From Streptomyces sp. NRRL F-6676 (lineage in GTDB: Bacteria > Actinomycetota > Actinomycetes > Streptomycetales > Streptomycetaceae), in NCBI RefSeq assembly GCF_000725625.1, contig NZ_JOHS01000016.1, positions 62,001-126,000 of the forward strand: a stretch of 64,000 bases of DNA. Reading direction: 5' to 3'. The notes under the pieces are model-generated. The model had not been told where the DNA came from, did no database searches, and was given only the letters and a program-made list of their open reading frames with translations. Shown one piece after another: positions 29,348-37,532 of this stretch. Position 1 is the stretch's first letter, and every line of letters starts with the position of its first letter. The translations under genes and the position numbers were made by a program.

Positions 29348-29983
29348 TCAGAGCTCCGGGCCCTCCCCCGGCTGCTCCTGGTAGGAGTAGCGCTGCTCCT
29401 TCCAGGGGTCGCCGACGTTGTGGTAGCCGCGCTCCTCCCAGAAGCCGCGACGGTCGGCGGTCATGTACTCCACCCCCCGCACCCACTTCGGGCCCTTCCA
29501 CGCGTACAGGTGCGGCACGATCAGCCGCAGCGGGAAGCCGTGCTCCGCGGTGAGCAGCTCACCGTCCTTGTGCGTGGCGAAGAGCGCGCGCTCGGAGGCG
29601 AAGTCGGACAGCCGCATGTTCGAGCTGAAGCCGTACTCCGCCCAGACCATCACATGGGTGACGGCGGGCGCGGGCGGCGCGCACTCCAGGACCGTGCGCG
29701 CCGGGATCCCGCCCCACTCCGCGCCGAGCATGCTGAACTTCGTCACGCAGTGCAGATCGGCGACGACCGTGGAGTACGGCAGGGCCGTGAACTCCTCGTG
29801 GTTCCAGCAGTGCTTGTCGCCGTCGGCGGTGGCGCCGAAGACGCGGAACTCCCAGCGCTCGGGGCGGAACCTGGGGACCGGACCGTAGTGGGTCACCGGC
29901 CAGCCGCGCTGGAGACGCTGCCCCGGCGGAAGCGGGGGCTGCTGTGCCGCTTCTCCTGTGTCCCTTTCCACCGGCTGACCCAT
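29348..29983 (-). CDS. Sulfite-oxidase-like molybdopterin-dependent oxidoreductase
   Basis: A 211-residue protein with the SUOX molybdopterin-binding fold: WPVTHYGPVPRFRPERWEFRVFG, the Mo-ligand cysteine in DLHCVTKFSMLGAEWGG, VMVWAEYGFSSNMRLSD, and the family ending HGFPLRLIVPHLYAWKGPKWVRGVEYM. It lacks a signal peptide and the dimerisation domain of true sulfite oxidases, so it is a cytoplasmic YedY/SUOX relative of unknown substrate. ATG start with AGGATGGAGG just upstream. Convergent with the nfo gene (22-base gap) and divergent from bfr. Confidence 0.9.
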   Translation of the reverse strand: MGQPVERDTGEAAQQPPLPPGQRLQRGWPVTHYGPVPRFRPERWEFRVFGATADGDKHCWNHEEFTALPYSTVVADLHCVTKFSMLGAEWGGIPARTVLECAPPAPAVTHVMVWAEYGFSSNMRLSDFASERALFATHKDGELLTAEHGFPLRLIVPHLYAWKGPKWVRGVEYMTADRRGFWEERGYHNVGDPWKEQRYSYQEQPGEGPEL

Positions 29984-30050
29984 GCCTCCATCCTGACAGA
30001 CCGGGCACGGTACCCATGACCCGGGAGACCGAATCAGGGCACATCACCTT

Positions 30051-30125
30051 CAATCGCCACCAATCGCCATCAAACGCCATTCATCATCCCCAAGTATGGC
30101 CAGGCTTACTAAGTGCCTACTTACT
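30051..30125 (+). promoter_or_regulatory. Candidate operator region before bfr: three 10-bp direct repeats plus a CTTACT pair
   Basis: CAATCGCCAC, CAATCGCCAT and CAAACGCCAT follow each other exactly (30051-30080), one helical turn apart. CTTACT then occurs at 30105-30110 and 30120-30125. This lies in the 213-bp region between divergent genes. The binding protein is unknown; a clear iron box was not found. Confidence 0.4.
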
Positions 30126-30196
30126 GGATGATCTTCGCGATCGGTGCAATCATGCGGCGCAACCTGCCCGAACGCCTTTCCGGAAGGAGCCCGCCG

Positions 30197-30700
30197 ATGC
30201 AGGGCGACCCCGAGGTCATCGAATTCCTCAACGAGCAGCTCACCGCCGAGCTCACCGCGATCAACCAGTACTTCCTGCACGCCAAGCTCCAGGACCACAA
30301 GGGGTGGACGAAGCTCGCGCGGTACACCCGGTCGGAGTCCTTCGACGAGATGCGGCACGCGGAGCTGCTCACCGACCGCATCCTGCTCCTGGACGGACTG
30401 CCCAACTACCAGCGGCTGTTCCACGTCCGGGTCGGCCAGAGCGTGACCGAGATGTTCGAGGCCGACAAGCAGATCGAGGTCGAGGCGATCGACCGGCTGC
30501 GCCGCGGCATCGAGCTGATGCGCTCCAAGGGGGACGTCACGTCCGCCAACGTGTTCGAGGCGATCCTCGCGGACGAGGAGCACCACATCGACTACCTGGA
30601 GACCCAGCTCGACCTGATCGAGAAGCTGGGCGAGTCGCTCTACCTGTCGACGGTCATCGAGCAGGTCCAACCGGACGCGTCGGACCCGAGCGCGCACTGA
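30197..30700 (+). CDS. bfr: Bacterioferritin
   Basis: Heme-containing ferritin that stores iron in a 24-subunit shell. The 167-residue length is typical. The haem ligand Met52 (SESFDEMRHAELL) and ferroxidase residues (LTAELTAINQYFLHA, DEMRHAE, DEEHHIDYLETQLDLI) are present. ATG start with GGAAGGAG nine bases upstream. It is convergent with the gene for its ferredoxin partner; the two stops are 58 bases apart. Confidence 0.96.
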   Translation: MQGDPEVIEFLNEQLTAELTAINQYFLHAKLQDHKGWTKLARYTRSESFDEMRHAELLTDRILLLDGLPNYQRLFHVRVGQSVTEMFEADKQIEVEAIDRLRRGIELMRSKGDVTSANVFEAILADEEHHIDYLETQLDLIEKLGESLYLSTVIEQVQPDASDPSAH

Positions 30701-30758
30701 GGCCTGCCGGAACGGTTCCGCGGCGCCCCGCCCCGCTCGGGCCGCACCCGGCAGCCGC

Positions 30759-31022
30759 TCAGGCCGCGTCCGGGAGCCGCGCGGGACCGTCGTCCGTCAC
30801 CGGTCGCGGCGGGAGGTCGCCGAGGGCCGCGCGGCCCTGGTCGAGGAGTTCGCGGCGGGGGCAGCCGCCCCGGCCCAGCAGCGCCTGAATGCGCCGTACG
30901 CAGCCGCCGCAGTCCGTGCCCGCCTTGCACTGCGAGGCGATCTGGCGCGGGGTGCAGGCCCCGCTCTCCGCGTGCCGCTTGATCTGCTCTTCGGTCACGC
31001 CGAAACAGCTGCATACGTACAC
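30759..31022 (-). CDS. bfd: Bacterioferritin-associated ferredoxin (BFD-like [2Fe-2S] protein)
   Basis: Small [2Fe-2S] protein that in the family reduces ferric iron in bacterioferritin so that it can be released. The four cluster cysteines are C4, C6, C38 and C41 (MYVCSCFGVT and AGTDCGGCVRR). I chose the GTG giving MYVCSCF, with GGGAGG at 8 bases, over a GTG three codons earlier that overlaps this site. An unusual C-terminal extension of about 35 residues (DQGRAALGDLPPRPVTDDGP) follows the domain. Next to bfr, supporting the role. Confidence 0.93.
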   Translation of the reverse strand: MYVCSCFGVTEEQIKRHAESGACTPRQIASQCKAGTDCGGCVRRIQALLGRGGCPRRELLDQGRAALGDLPPRPVTDDGPARLPDAA

Positions 31023-31134
31023 GCGGGTCACCTCCCGGCCGGGTTCGGTTTCATGCCGTACCGGTTGCCGGGATGCCCGGTCGTTCGGTGAGGCAAACTA
31101 CCTTAACCGTCACCCCGGGGACGCAAAAGCGGAA

Positions 31135-31164
31135 GGGGCGCGGATCCTGTGTGATCCGCGCCCC
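31135..31164 (-). terminator. Rho-independent-like terminator of the DAHP synthase gene
   Basis: Perfect 12-bp stem GGGGCGCGGATC / GATCCGCGCCCC with a 6-base loop, 44 bases past the stop. Read on the minus strand it is followed by TTCCGCTTTTGCG, a partly T-rich tail. Confidence 0.8.
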
Positions 31165-31207
31165 ACCGCCGCGAGAAACGCTCACCGACCGGTAAGCGGA
31201 ATCCGGC

Positions 31208-32563
31208 TCACTGGTCCCGGTACATCTCCGCGACCAGGAACGCCAGGTCCAGCGACTGGCTGCGGTTGAGCCGGGGGTCGCACGCCGTCTCGTAGCGCTG
31301 GTGCAGATCGTCGACGAAGATCTCGTCGCCGCCGCCCACGCATTCGGTGACGTCGTCGCCGGTCAGCTCCACATGGATGCCGCCCGGGTGGGTGCCGAGA
31401 CCCTTGTGGACCTCGAAGAAGCCCTTGACCTCGTCGAGCACGTCGTCGAAGCGCCGGGTCTTGTGGCCGGAGGCCGCCTCGTAGGTGTTGCCGTGCATCG
31501 GGTCGGTGATCCAGGCGACGGTCGCGCCGGAGGCGGTGACCTTCTCCACCAGTTCGGGCAGCTTGTCGCGCACCTTGTCGGCGCCCATGCGGACGATGAA
31601 CGTCAGCCGGCCGGGCTCCCGCTCGGGGTCCAGGCGCTCGATGTACTGGAGCGCCTCCTCGGCCGTCGTGGACGGGCCGAGCTTGATGCCGATCGGGTTG
31701 CGGATCTTCGACGCGAACTCGATGTGTGCGTGGTCCAGCTGCCGGGTGCGCTCGCCGACCCACACCATGTGCGCCGAGACGTCGTACAGCCGGCCGGTGC
31801 GGGAGTCGACGCGGGTGAGCGCGGACTCGTAGTCGAGCAGCAGCGCCTCGTGCGAGGAGTAGAACTCGACGGTCTTGAACTCCTCCGGGTCCGTGCCGCA
31901 GGCCCGCATGAAGTTCAGCGCGCTGTCGATCTCGCGGGCCAGCTGCTCGTAGCGCTGCCCGGAGGGCGAGGAGCGCACGAAGTCCTGGTTCCAGGCGTGC
32001 ACCTGGCGCAGGTCGGCGTAGCCGCCGGTAGTGAAGGCGCGCACCAGGTTCAGTGTGGAGGCCGAGGCGTGGTACATCCGCTTCAGCCGCTCGGGGTCGG
32101 GGACGCGGGCGGCCTCGGTGAAGTCGAAGCCGTTGACGGAGTCGCCGCGGTAGGTCGGCAGCGTGACGCCGTCGCGGGTCTCGGTGGGCTTGGAGCGCGG
32201 CTTGGAGTACTGGCCGGCGATCCGGCCGACCTTCACGACCGGCACGGAGGCCGCGTACGTGAGCACGGCGCCCATCTGGAGGAGGGTCTTCAGCTTGGCC
32301 CGGATGTGATCGGCGGACACCGCGTCGAAGGACTCCGCGCAGTCGCCGCCCTGGAGGAGGAACGCCTCTCCCCTGGCAACAGCCGCCATCCGGGCGCGCA
32401 ACTGGTCGCACTCGCCCGCGAAAACGAGCGGGGGATACGACTCGAGGTCCGCGATCACTGCGCGCAGAGCCTCGGTGTCGGGGTACTCGGGCTGCTGCGC
32501 CGCGGGCAGGTCTCGCCATGTCGCCTGAGCGGCGACGCTTCGGGAATCAGCGTTCACGGTCAC
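31208..32563 (-). CDS. aroH: Class II 3-deoxy-7-phosphoheptulonate (DAHP) synthase
   Basis: First step of the shikimate pathway, joining PEP and erythrose-4-phosphate. The 451-residue product is the plant-like class II form: TWRDLPAAQQPEYPD opening, FAGECDQLR, LLQGGDCAESF, KVGRIAGQYSKPRS, LPTYRGDSVNGF, VEFYSSHEALLLDYE, ITDPMHGNTYEA, and HVELTGDDVTECVGGG. The GTG at 32563 (MTVNAD) matches known Streptomyces starts; TAAAGT lies exactly 7 bases upstream, suggesting a leaderless message, although GCAGGGG could also serve a GTG two codons later. It stands near trpEG, so the start of the shikimate route and the tryptophan branch are close together. Confidence 0.96.
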   Translation of the reverse strand: MTVNADSRSVAAQATWRDLPAAQQPEYPDTEALRAVIADLESYPPLVFAGECDQLRARMAAVARGEAFLLQGGDCAESFDAVSADHIRAKLKTLLQMGAVLTYAASVPVVKVGRIAGQYSKPRSKPTETRDGVTLPTYRGDSVNGFDFTEAARVPDPERLKRMYHASASTLNLVRAFTTGGYADLRQVHAWNQDFVRSSPSGQRYEQLAREIDSALNFMRACGTDPEEFKTVEFYSSHEALLLDYESALTRVDSRTGRLYDVSAHMVWVGERTRQLDHAHIEFASKIRNPIGIKLGPSTTAEEALQYIERLDPEREPGRLTFIVRMGADKVRDKLPELVEKVTASGATVAWITDPMHGNTYEAASGHKTRRFDDVLDEVKGFFEVHKGLGTHPGGIHVELTGDDVTECVGGGDEIFVDDLHQRYETACDPRLNRSQSLDLAFLVAEMYRDQ

Positions 32564-32734
32564 CCCCTGCACTTTACGGGGTCGTGCGCGGGTGTCCGTC
32601 ACTCGCCCATCACGTGAGACGGGCCGCGCTCGATCGATGGCCGAAAGCGCCATGGCGACCGAACGCGGCGGCCCGGTGGGGACCGTGGGCACCGTTCTAC
32701 GGCTCCACCCGGCTCCACCCGGCTCCACGCGGCT

Positions 32735-33961
32735 CTACGGCTCGTCGGTGAACGGTCCGACATCGAGCTGGTTGCGGTCGATGTTGATCGTGACGCCGCC
32801 GTGGGTCTCGGTGCGGTTGCCGGCGTATTGGTGGACGCGCTGGTGGGCGGACCACAGCTGGGCGGGGAGAGCGGCGTCGGTGGTGACCGCCTCGTCGTTC
32901 CAGTGGGCGAAGTGCACCACGTCGGGCAGCGTCGTCCGGGTGGCGTGCGCGACCAGGTCGGTGACGAGCGAGGCGGTGCTGCCGTAGGCGCCGGAGCGGT
33001 AGCCGAGCGTGTGCAGCCGTTCGGTCCAGGCCTTGAGATAGGTGAGGACCTGGTCGGTGACGGCGGTGGAGCGCGGGTAGGCCTCGATGTCGTTGTAGAG
33101 GACCGTGCCCTTGCCGAGGCCGAGCGCGGCGGCCTGGCGGACGGCGTCGTCGGCGGCGGCGGTGCCCTGCGCGGTGGGGCTGGTCAGGGCGGTGCAGGCG
33201 CTGCCGCAGCTGCCGCCGGCCGGCTGGGGGCCGACGTAGAACGGCAGGAACCGCCAGCCGGCCGCGTACTGGCTGCTCACCCACTTGGCGGTGAGCCGGG
33301 CCTGCGAGCAGCCGCGGTTGACGCCGCCGATGTAGATGCCGACGGCGCTGTACGGGGAGTCGTCCTTCCAGGCGTCCATCGAGGACTGGCTGGGCGCGGT
33401 GCAGGCGTCGAAGCCCCGGCCGCGGTGGGCGGTGGCGTCGGCGGGCAGCGCGGCCGGGACCCCGGCGGAGGGTTCGGCGCGGGCGGCGCTCGCGGAGAGA
33501 CCGGCTCCGTCGAGGATGCGGCGGATCGCCGCGCGGTCCTGCCCGTAGGCGGCGGTCACCGAGATCCGCTCGGCGGTGGCGCGGTAGGTGCGGGAGGTGG
33601 AGTTCTCGGTGATCGAGCGCTCGGACGCCGTCGCCTCCACGGGCTGGACGAGCAGGGCCTCGGTGCGGCCGAGGACGCGGGCCGGGCAGTCCTGGTGCTC
33701 GCCGGGGGTGCCGAGATAGACGGCGTGCCGGTCGAAGCGGACGCAGGCGGTCGGTTCCTCCTCCAGGTCCACGACCCGCCAGTCGGCGGGGACGGTGAAG
33801 GTGTGGCCGCGGTAGCTGATGCGGGTGCTGCCGTCGTCGGCCCCGGCGGGGGCGGCCGTGGCGGCGCCGAGGGCGGCGACCGCCGCGGTGAGCGCGGCGA
33901 GCGTGCGGACGGTGCGGCGCGCCGCACTCCGCGGGAAGGGGGAGCTGGGAATGGTGCGCAC
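32735..33961 (-). CDS. Secreted DUF1906 (Rv2525c glycoside-hydrolase-like) protein
   Basis: A 408-residue exported protein. The N-terminus has a twin-arginine-like/Sec signal (FPRSAARRTVRTLAALTAAV, cleavage after PAGA, about residue 45). An N-terminal domain of about 130 residues is unassigned. From about 175 comes the DUF1906 barrel: GRGFDACTAPSQSSMDAW, VGIYIGGVNRGC, GWRFLPFYVGPQ, GKGTVLYNDIEAY (acidic strand end), YGSTASLV and HQYAGNRTETHGGVTINIDRNQLD. Such proteins are thought to act on cell-wall sugars. The GTG has GGAGG at 9 bases. The 10-bp repeat GGCTCCACCC runs across its stop. Confidence 0.87.
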   Translation of the reverse strand: MRTIPSSPFPRSAARRTVRTLAALTAAVAALGAATAAPAGADDGSTRISYRGHTFTVPADWRVVDLEEEPTACVRFDRHAVYLGTPGEHQDCPARVLGRTEALLVQPVEATASERSITENSTSRTYRATAERISVTAAYGQDRAAIRRILDGAGLSASAARAEPSAGVPAALPADATAHRGRGFDACTAPSQSSMDAWKDDSPYSAVGIYIGGVNRGCSQARLTAKWVSSQYAAGWRFLPFYVGPQPAGGSCGSACTALTSPTAQGTAAADDAVRQAAALGLGKGTVLYNDIEAYPRSTAVTDQVLTYLKAWTERLHTLGYRSGAYGSTASLVTDLVAHATRTTLPDVVHFAHWNDEAVTTDAALPAQLWSAHQRVHQYAGNRTETHGGVTINIDRNQLDVGPFTDEP

Positions 33962-34122
33962 GGGGACGGACCTCCGGTGAGCAGGTGTGCTCGCCGTCCT
34001 TCCAACAACCGGCGTGCCGCGAAACCGCGGTGACCGCCCGCCTGGGCCGTCCGGGGCGGCGCGCCGCCGCGCCGGACGAGCGCCGCTGCCGCGACGGGCC
34101 GGTATCGGGTAGGGTGCACGCC

Positions 34123-34179
34123 ATGTTCGCGCACGTACACCGCATGTGGTGGTGGACCGCTCCCTCGGCGGCCCACTGA
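34123..34179 (+). CDS. trpL: trp leader peptide
   Basis: An 18-residue ORF, MFAHVHRMWWWTAPSAAH, with three consecutive tryptophan codons, placed between a promoter-like TAGGGT (34110-34115, exactly 7 bases upstream, so probably leaderless) and an attenuator. Slow translation at the Trp codons when tryptophan is scarce should prevent the terminator from forming and allow trpEG transcription. Confidence 0.88.
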   Translation: MFAHVHRMWWWTAPSAAH

Positions 34180-34205
34180 TCGCGCGTACGCAACTGAACT
34201 CCGCG

Positions 34206-34228
34206 AAGGCCGCCCGAGGGGCGGCCTT
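34206..34228 (+). terminator. Transcription attenuator of trpEG
   Basis: AAGGCCGCCC-GAG-GGGCGGCCTT, a perfect 10-bp stem with a 3-base loop, followed by CGGCGTTTCG. It lies 26 bases after the leader peptide stop and 52 before trpEG. Confidence 0.85.
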
Positions 34229-34280
34229 CGGCGTTTCGCGACCGCCGGGCCGTTCCTCCCACTGAAGAGGAACCGACCCC

Positions 34281-36185
34281 ATGGACCTGCCCGACCTGCC
34301 CGGCTCGTACGACCCGACCGGCTCGTACGACCTGTCCGCCCTGCTGACCGACGACCGGCCGTTCGCGCTGCTGCGCCGGCGCACCCCCGGTCACGACCAC
34401 GACACCGTCGAGGTGCTGCGCGGCCCGGTCACCGCCCGCGAGCGCCTGGCCGGGCTGCCCGAGGAGGGTCTGGCCCTCGTCCCGTTCCGGCAGATCCGCG
34501 AACGTGGGTTCGACGTACGGGACGACGGCACCCCGCTGCTGGTCCTCGTCCCCGAGGAGAGGCATGTACTCCCCCTGGAGACGGCGCTGGCGCGGCTGCC
34601 GCGGCACGAGGTGCGGGTGGCGGGCGGCGGCTTCGACGTCGGTGACGAGGAGTACGCCGGGATCGTCGGGCGGGTGCTCCGGGACGAGATCGGCCGGGGC
34701 GAGGGCGCCAACTTCGTGATCCGGCGGACGTACGAGGGCGTGATCGAGGGCTTCGGGCGGGCGGACGCGTTGGCGCTGTTCCGCCGGCTCCTGGTGGGCG
34801 AGCGGGGCGCCTACTGGACGTTCGTCGTGCACACGGGCGAGCGCACGCTGGTGGGCGCGAGCCCCGAGGTGCACGTCCGGATGTCCGGCGGGACGGTGGT
34901 GATGAACCCGATCAGCGGCACCTACCGCTATCCGGCCGGCGGTCCCACCCCGGAGCATCTGCTGGACTTCCTCGCCGACGGCAAGGAGATCGAGGAGCTC
35001 TCCATGGTCGTCGACGAGGAACTGAAGATGATGTGCACGGTCGGCGACATGGGCGGGGTGGTGATCGGGCCGCGACTGAAGGAGATGGCTCATCTCGCCC
35101 ACACCGAGTACGAGTTGCGCGGGCGCTCCTCGCTGGACGTGCGCGAGGTGCTGAGGGAGACCATGTTCGCGGCGACCGTCACCGGTTCGCCGGTGCAGAA
35201 CGCCTGCCGGGTCATCGAGCGGTACGAGGCCGGCGGCCGCGGTTACTACGCGGGGGCGCTGGCGCTGCTCGGGCGGGACGCCGGGGGTGCGCAGACGCTG
35301 GACTCCCCCATCCTGATCCGCACCGCCGACATCGCGGCGGACGGGCGGCTGCGGGTGCCGGTCGGGGCCACGCTGGTGCGCGGCTCGGACCCGGCGGGCG
35401 AGGTGGCCGAGACGCATGCGAAGGCGGCGGGGGTGCTGGCGGCGCTGGGGGTGCGCCCCGGGCGGCCGCGCGAGGAGTCCGTACGGCCGCGGCTGGCCGA
35501 CGATCCGCGGGTGCGGGCGGCGCTGGACGGGCGGCGGGGGGCGCTGGCGCCGTTCTGGCTGCGGATGCGGGAGCCGGTGGCGGCGTCGCGGGGGCAGGCG
35601 CTGGTCGTCGACGGGGAGGACACGTTCACCTCGATGCTGGCGCATCTGCTGCGGTCGTCGGGGTTCGGGGTGACGGTGCGGCGCTACGACGAGGCGGGGC
35701 TGCGGGGGGCGGTGCTCGCGCACGAGGGGGTGGTGGTGCTGGGCCCCGGCCCGGGGGACCCCTCCGACCCGGCCGATCCGAAGATGCGGTTCCTGCGGGG
35801 GCTGACGCGGGAGGTGCTGCGGGGGCATCGGCGGGGGGTGCTGGGGGTGTGTCTCGGGCATGAGCTGATCGCGGCGGAGCTGGGGCTTCCGGTGGGGCGG
35901 AAGCGGGTGCCGTATCAGGGGGCGCAGGTGGGGATCGAGCTGTTCGGGCGGGAGGAGACGGTGGGGTTCTACAACAGTTTCGTGGCGCGGGGCGACGAGG
36001 GAGCGGTGCGGGAGCTGGCGGGGCGGGGGGGGGAGGTGAGCCGGTCCGCGGACGGGGAGGTGCACGCGGTGCGGGGGCCGGGGTTCGCGGGGGTGCAGTT
36101 CCATCCGGAGTCGGTGCTGACGGTGAACGGGGCGGCGGTCGTGCGCGAGCTGCTGGCGGGGGTGGCGGAGGGGGTCCGGCCCTGA
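34281..36185 (+). CDS. trpEG: Anthranilate synthase, fused TrpE-TrpG
   Basis: Makes anthranilate from chorismate and glutamine, the first committed step of tryptophan synthesis (or of an anthranilate-derived product). The 634 residues combine the chorismate-binding domain (about 1-400; VGASPEVHVRMSGGTVVMNPISGTYR, EIEELSMVVDEELKMMCTV, GGRGYYAGALALLGRD, DSPILIRTADI) with a glutamine amidotransferase (about 435-634; LGPGPGDPSDPADP, nucleophile Cys in GVCLGHELIAAELG, and FHPES). This fused form is known from streptomycetes and phenazine-type enzymes. ATG start with AGAGGAA. Expression is controlled by the leader peptide and attenuator just upstream. The codons of the last third are strongly G-rich. 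Confidence 0.95.
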   Translation: MDLPDLPGSYDPTGSYDLSALLTDDRPFALLRRRTPGHDHDTVEVLRGPVTARERLAGLPEEGLALVPFRQIRERGFDVRDDGTPLLVLVPEERHVLPLETALARLPRHEVRVAGGGFDVGDEEYAGIVGRVLRDEIGRGEGANFVIRRTYEGVIEGFGRADALALFRRLLVGERGAYWTFVVHTGERTLVGASPEVHVRMSGGTVVMNPISGTYRYPAGGPTPEHLLDFLADGKEIEELSMVVDEELKMMCTVGDMGGVVIGPRLKEMAHLAHTEYELRGRSSLDVREVLRETMFAATVTGSPVQNACRVIERYEAGGRGYYAGALALLGRDAGGAQTLDSPILIRTADIAADGRLRVPVGATLVRGSDPAGEVAETHAKAAGVLAALGVRPGRPREESVRPRLADDPRVRAALDGRRGALAPFWLRMREPVAASRGQALVVDGEDTFTSMLAHLLRSSGFGVTVRRYDEAGLRGAVLAHEGVVVLGPGPGDPSDPADPKMRFLRGLTREVLRGHRRGVLGVCLGHELIAAELGLPVGRKRVPYQGAQVGIELFGREETVGFYNSFVARGDEGAVRELAGRGGEVSRSADGEVHAVRGPGFAGVQFHPESVLTVNGAAVVRELLAGVAEGVRP

Positions 36186-36360
36186 GTTCTTCCGCCCCCG
36201 CCGCCCCTTCCCGTCCCAACCCGGGGGCAAGCCCCCGGACCCCCAAAAGATGCGCAGTTCCCCGCGCCCCTGTCAGGGGCGCGGGGAACTGCGCAATGGG
36301 GTCAAAGGGGCGGAGCCCCTTGAGGACGGGAAGGGTAGGGGCGGCGGGGGCGAAAACACC
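36186..36360. repeat. Dispersed G+C-rich repeat with long hairpin, between convergent genes
   Basis: Contains GCCCCCGCCGCCCCTTCCCGTCC, CCCGGGGGCAAGCCCCCGG, a near-perfect 20-bp inverted repeat TGCGCAGTTCCCCGCGCCCC / GGGGCGCGGGGAACTGCGCA (about 36250-36296), then AAGGGGCGGAGCCCCTTGAGG and GGGTAGGGGCGGCGGGGGCGA. The first and last blocks are inverted copies, so the whole element is roughly palindromic, fitting a bidirectional terminator. Confidence 0.8.
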
Positions 36361-36363
36361 CCC

Positions 36364-37392
36364 TCAGCCGAAGAAGACCGACGCCTCCTCATAAAGCGCC
36401 GCGTCGACCGTCTTGAGGCGGGACGTCGCGTCCGCGATGGGGACGCGGACGATGTCCGTGCCCCGCAGCGCGACCATCTTCCCGAACTCCCCGTCCCGCA
36501 CGCACTCGATCGCGTGCAGACCGAACCGCGTGGCGAGCCACCGGTCGAACGCGCTGGGCGTCCCCCCGCGCTGCACATGCCCCAGCACCGTCGTCCGCGC
36601 CTCCTTCCCCGTCCGCCGTTCGATCTGCTTCGCCAGCCACTCCCCCACCCCGGACAGCCGCACATGCCCGAAGGAGTCCAGCGAGTCGTCCTTGAGCACC
36701 ATGTCGCCGTCCCGCGGCTGCGCCCCCTCCGCGACGACCACGATCGGCGCGTACGACGCCTTGAACCGCGAGGTCACCCACGCGCACACCTGCTCGACGT
36801 CGAATCTCCGCTCGGGGATGAGGATGACGTTGGCGCCGCCGGCGAGTCCCGAGTGCAGGGCGATCCAGCCCGCGTGCCGGCCCATCACCTCCACCACCAG
36901 CACCCGCATGTGGGACTCGGCGGTGGTGTGCAGCCGGTCGATGGCCTCGGTGGCGATGTTGACGGCGGTGTCGAAGCCGAAGGTGTAGTCCGTGGCGGAC
37001 AGGTCGTTGTCGATGGTCTTCGGGACGCCGACGACCTGGATGCCGTACTCGTCGGCCAGGCGCGCGGCGACGCCGAGGGTGTCCTCGCCGCCGATCGCGA
37101 CGAGCGCGTCGATCTCCTCCTTGGCGAGGTTGTCCTTGATACGGCGGATGCCGTTCTCCTGCTTGAGCGGGTTGGTGCGGGAGGAACCGAGGATCGTGCC
37201 GCCGCGGGGCAGGATGCCGCGCACGGCGGGGATGTCGAGGTGGACGGTGTCGCCCTCGAGGGGACCGCGCCAGCCGTCCCGGAAGCCGACGAAGTCGTAG
37301 CCGTACTCCTGCACGCCCTTGCGGACGATGCCCCGGATGACGGCGTTGAGCCCGGGGCAGTCGCCGCCCCCGGTCAGTACTCCTACCCGCAT
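36364..37392 (-). CDS. pfkA: 6-phosphofructokinase (group III; residues suggest PPi use)
   Basis: Phosphorylates fructose-6-phosphate in glycolysis. The 342-residue protein has GVLTGGGDCPGLNAVIRG, ILGSSRTNP, GVPKTIDNDLSATDYTFGFDTA, VEVMGRHAGWIALHSGLAGGA, VLGHVQRGGTPSAFDR. At the sites equivalent to E. coli Gly104 and Gly124, which favour ATP, it has Asp (AIGGEDTLG) and Lys (PKTIDND), the combination associated with pyrophosphate-dependent enzymes. Streptomycetes carry several pfk paralogues; this one is in the position of the copy next to macRS. ATG start with AAGGGA seven bases upstream. Convergent with trpEG. Confidence 0.93.
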   Translation of the reverse strand: MRVGVLTGGGDCPGLNAVIRGIVRKGVQEYGYDFVGFRDGWRGPLEGDTVHLDIPAVRGILPRGGTILGSSRTNPLKQENGIRRIKDNLAKEEIDALVAIGGEDTLGVAARLADEYGIQVVGVPKTIDNDLSATDYTFGFDTAVNIATEAIDRLHTTAESHMRVLVVEVMGRHAGWIALHSGLAGGANVILIPERRFDVEQVCAWVTSRFKASYAPIVVVAEGAQPRDGDMVLKDDSLDSFGHVRLSGVGEWLAKQIERRTGKEARTTVLGHVQRGGTPSAFDRWLATRFGLHAIECVRDGEFGKMVALRGTDIVRVPIADATSRLKTVDAALYEEASVFFG

Positions 37393-37532
37393 GACAGTGT
37401 CCCTTCGCCGCGGTTGCCTGATGCGGGTCACGCTAATGGTGACCCACGTCACTTCGGCATGCACGGGACGGTCAATTCCGGTGAATCACTCGGAAGCAGC
37501 CGCGAAGTGGTCGAGAGGCGGCCGAAAGGCGG

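Noticed and set aside
31085-31110. Possible iron box (GAGGCAAACTACCTTAA) upstream of the bacterioferritin-associated ferredoxin gene
   Set aside because: The half-sites are 7 bases apart rather than 9 and match the DtxR-type consensus at only about half of the positions.
32697-36230. Very long minus-strand open frame opposite trpEG, and similar long frames opposite ftsI, murE and others
   Set aside because: In DNA with this G+C the antisense frames of real genes rarely contain stops; their products are Arg/Pro/Gly-rich with no motifs, while the plus-strand genes have clear families.
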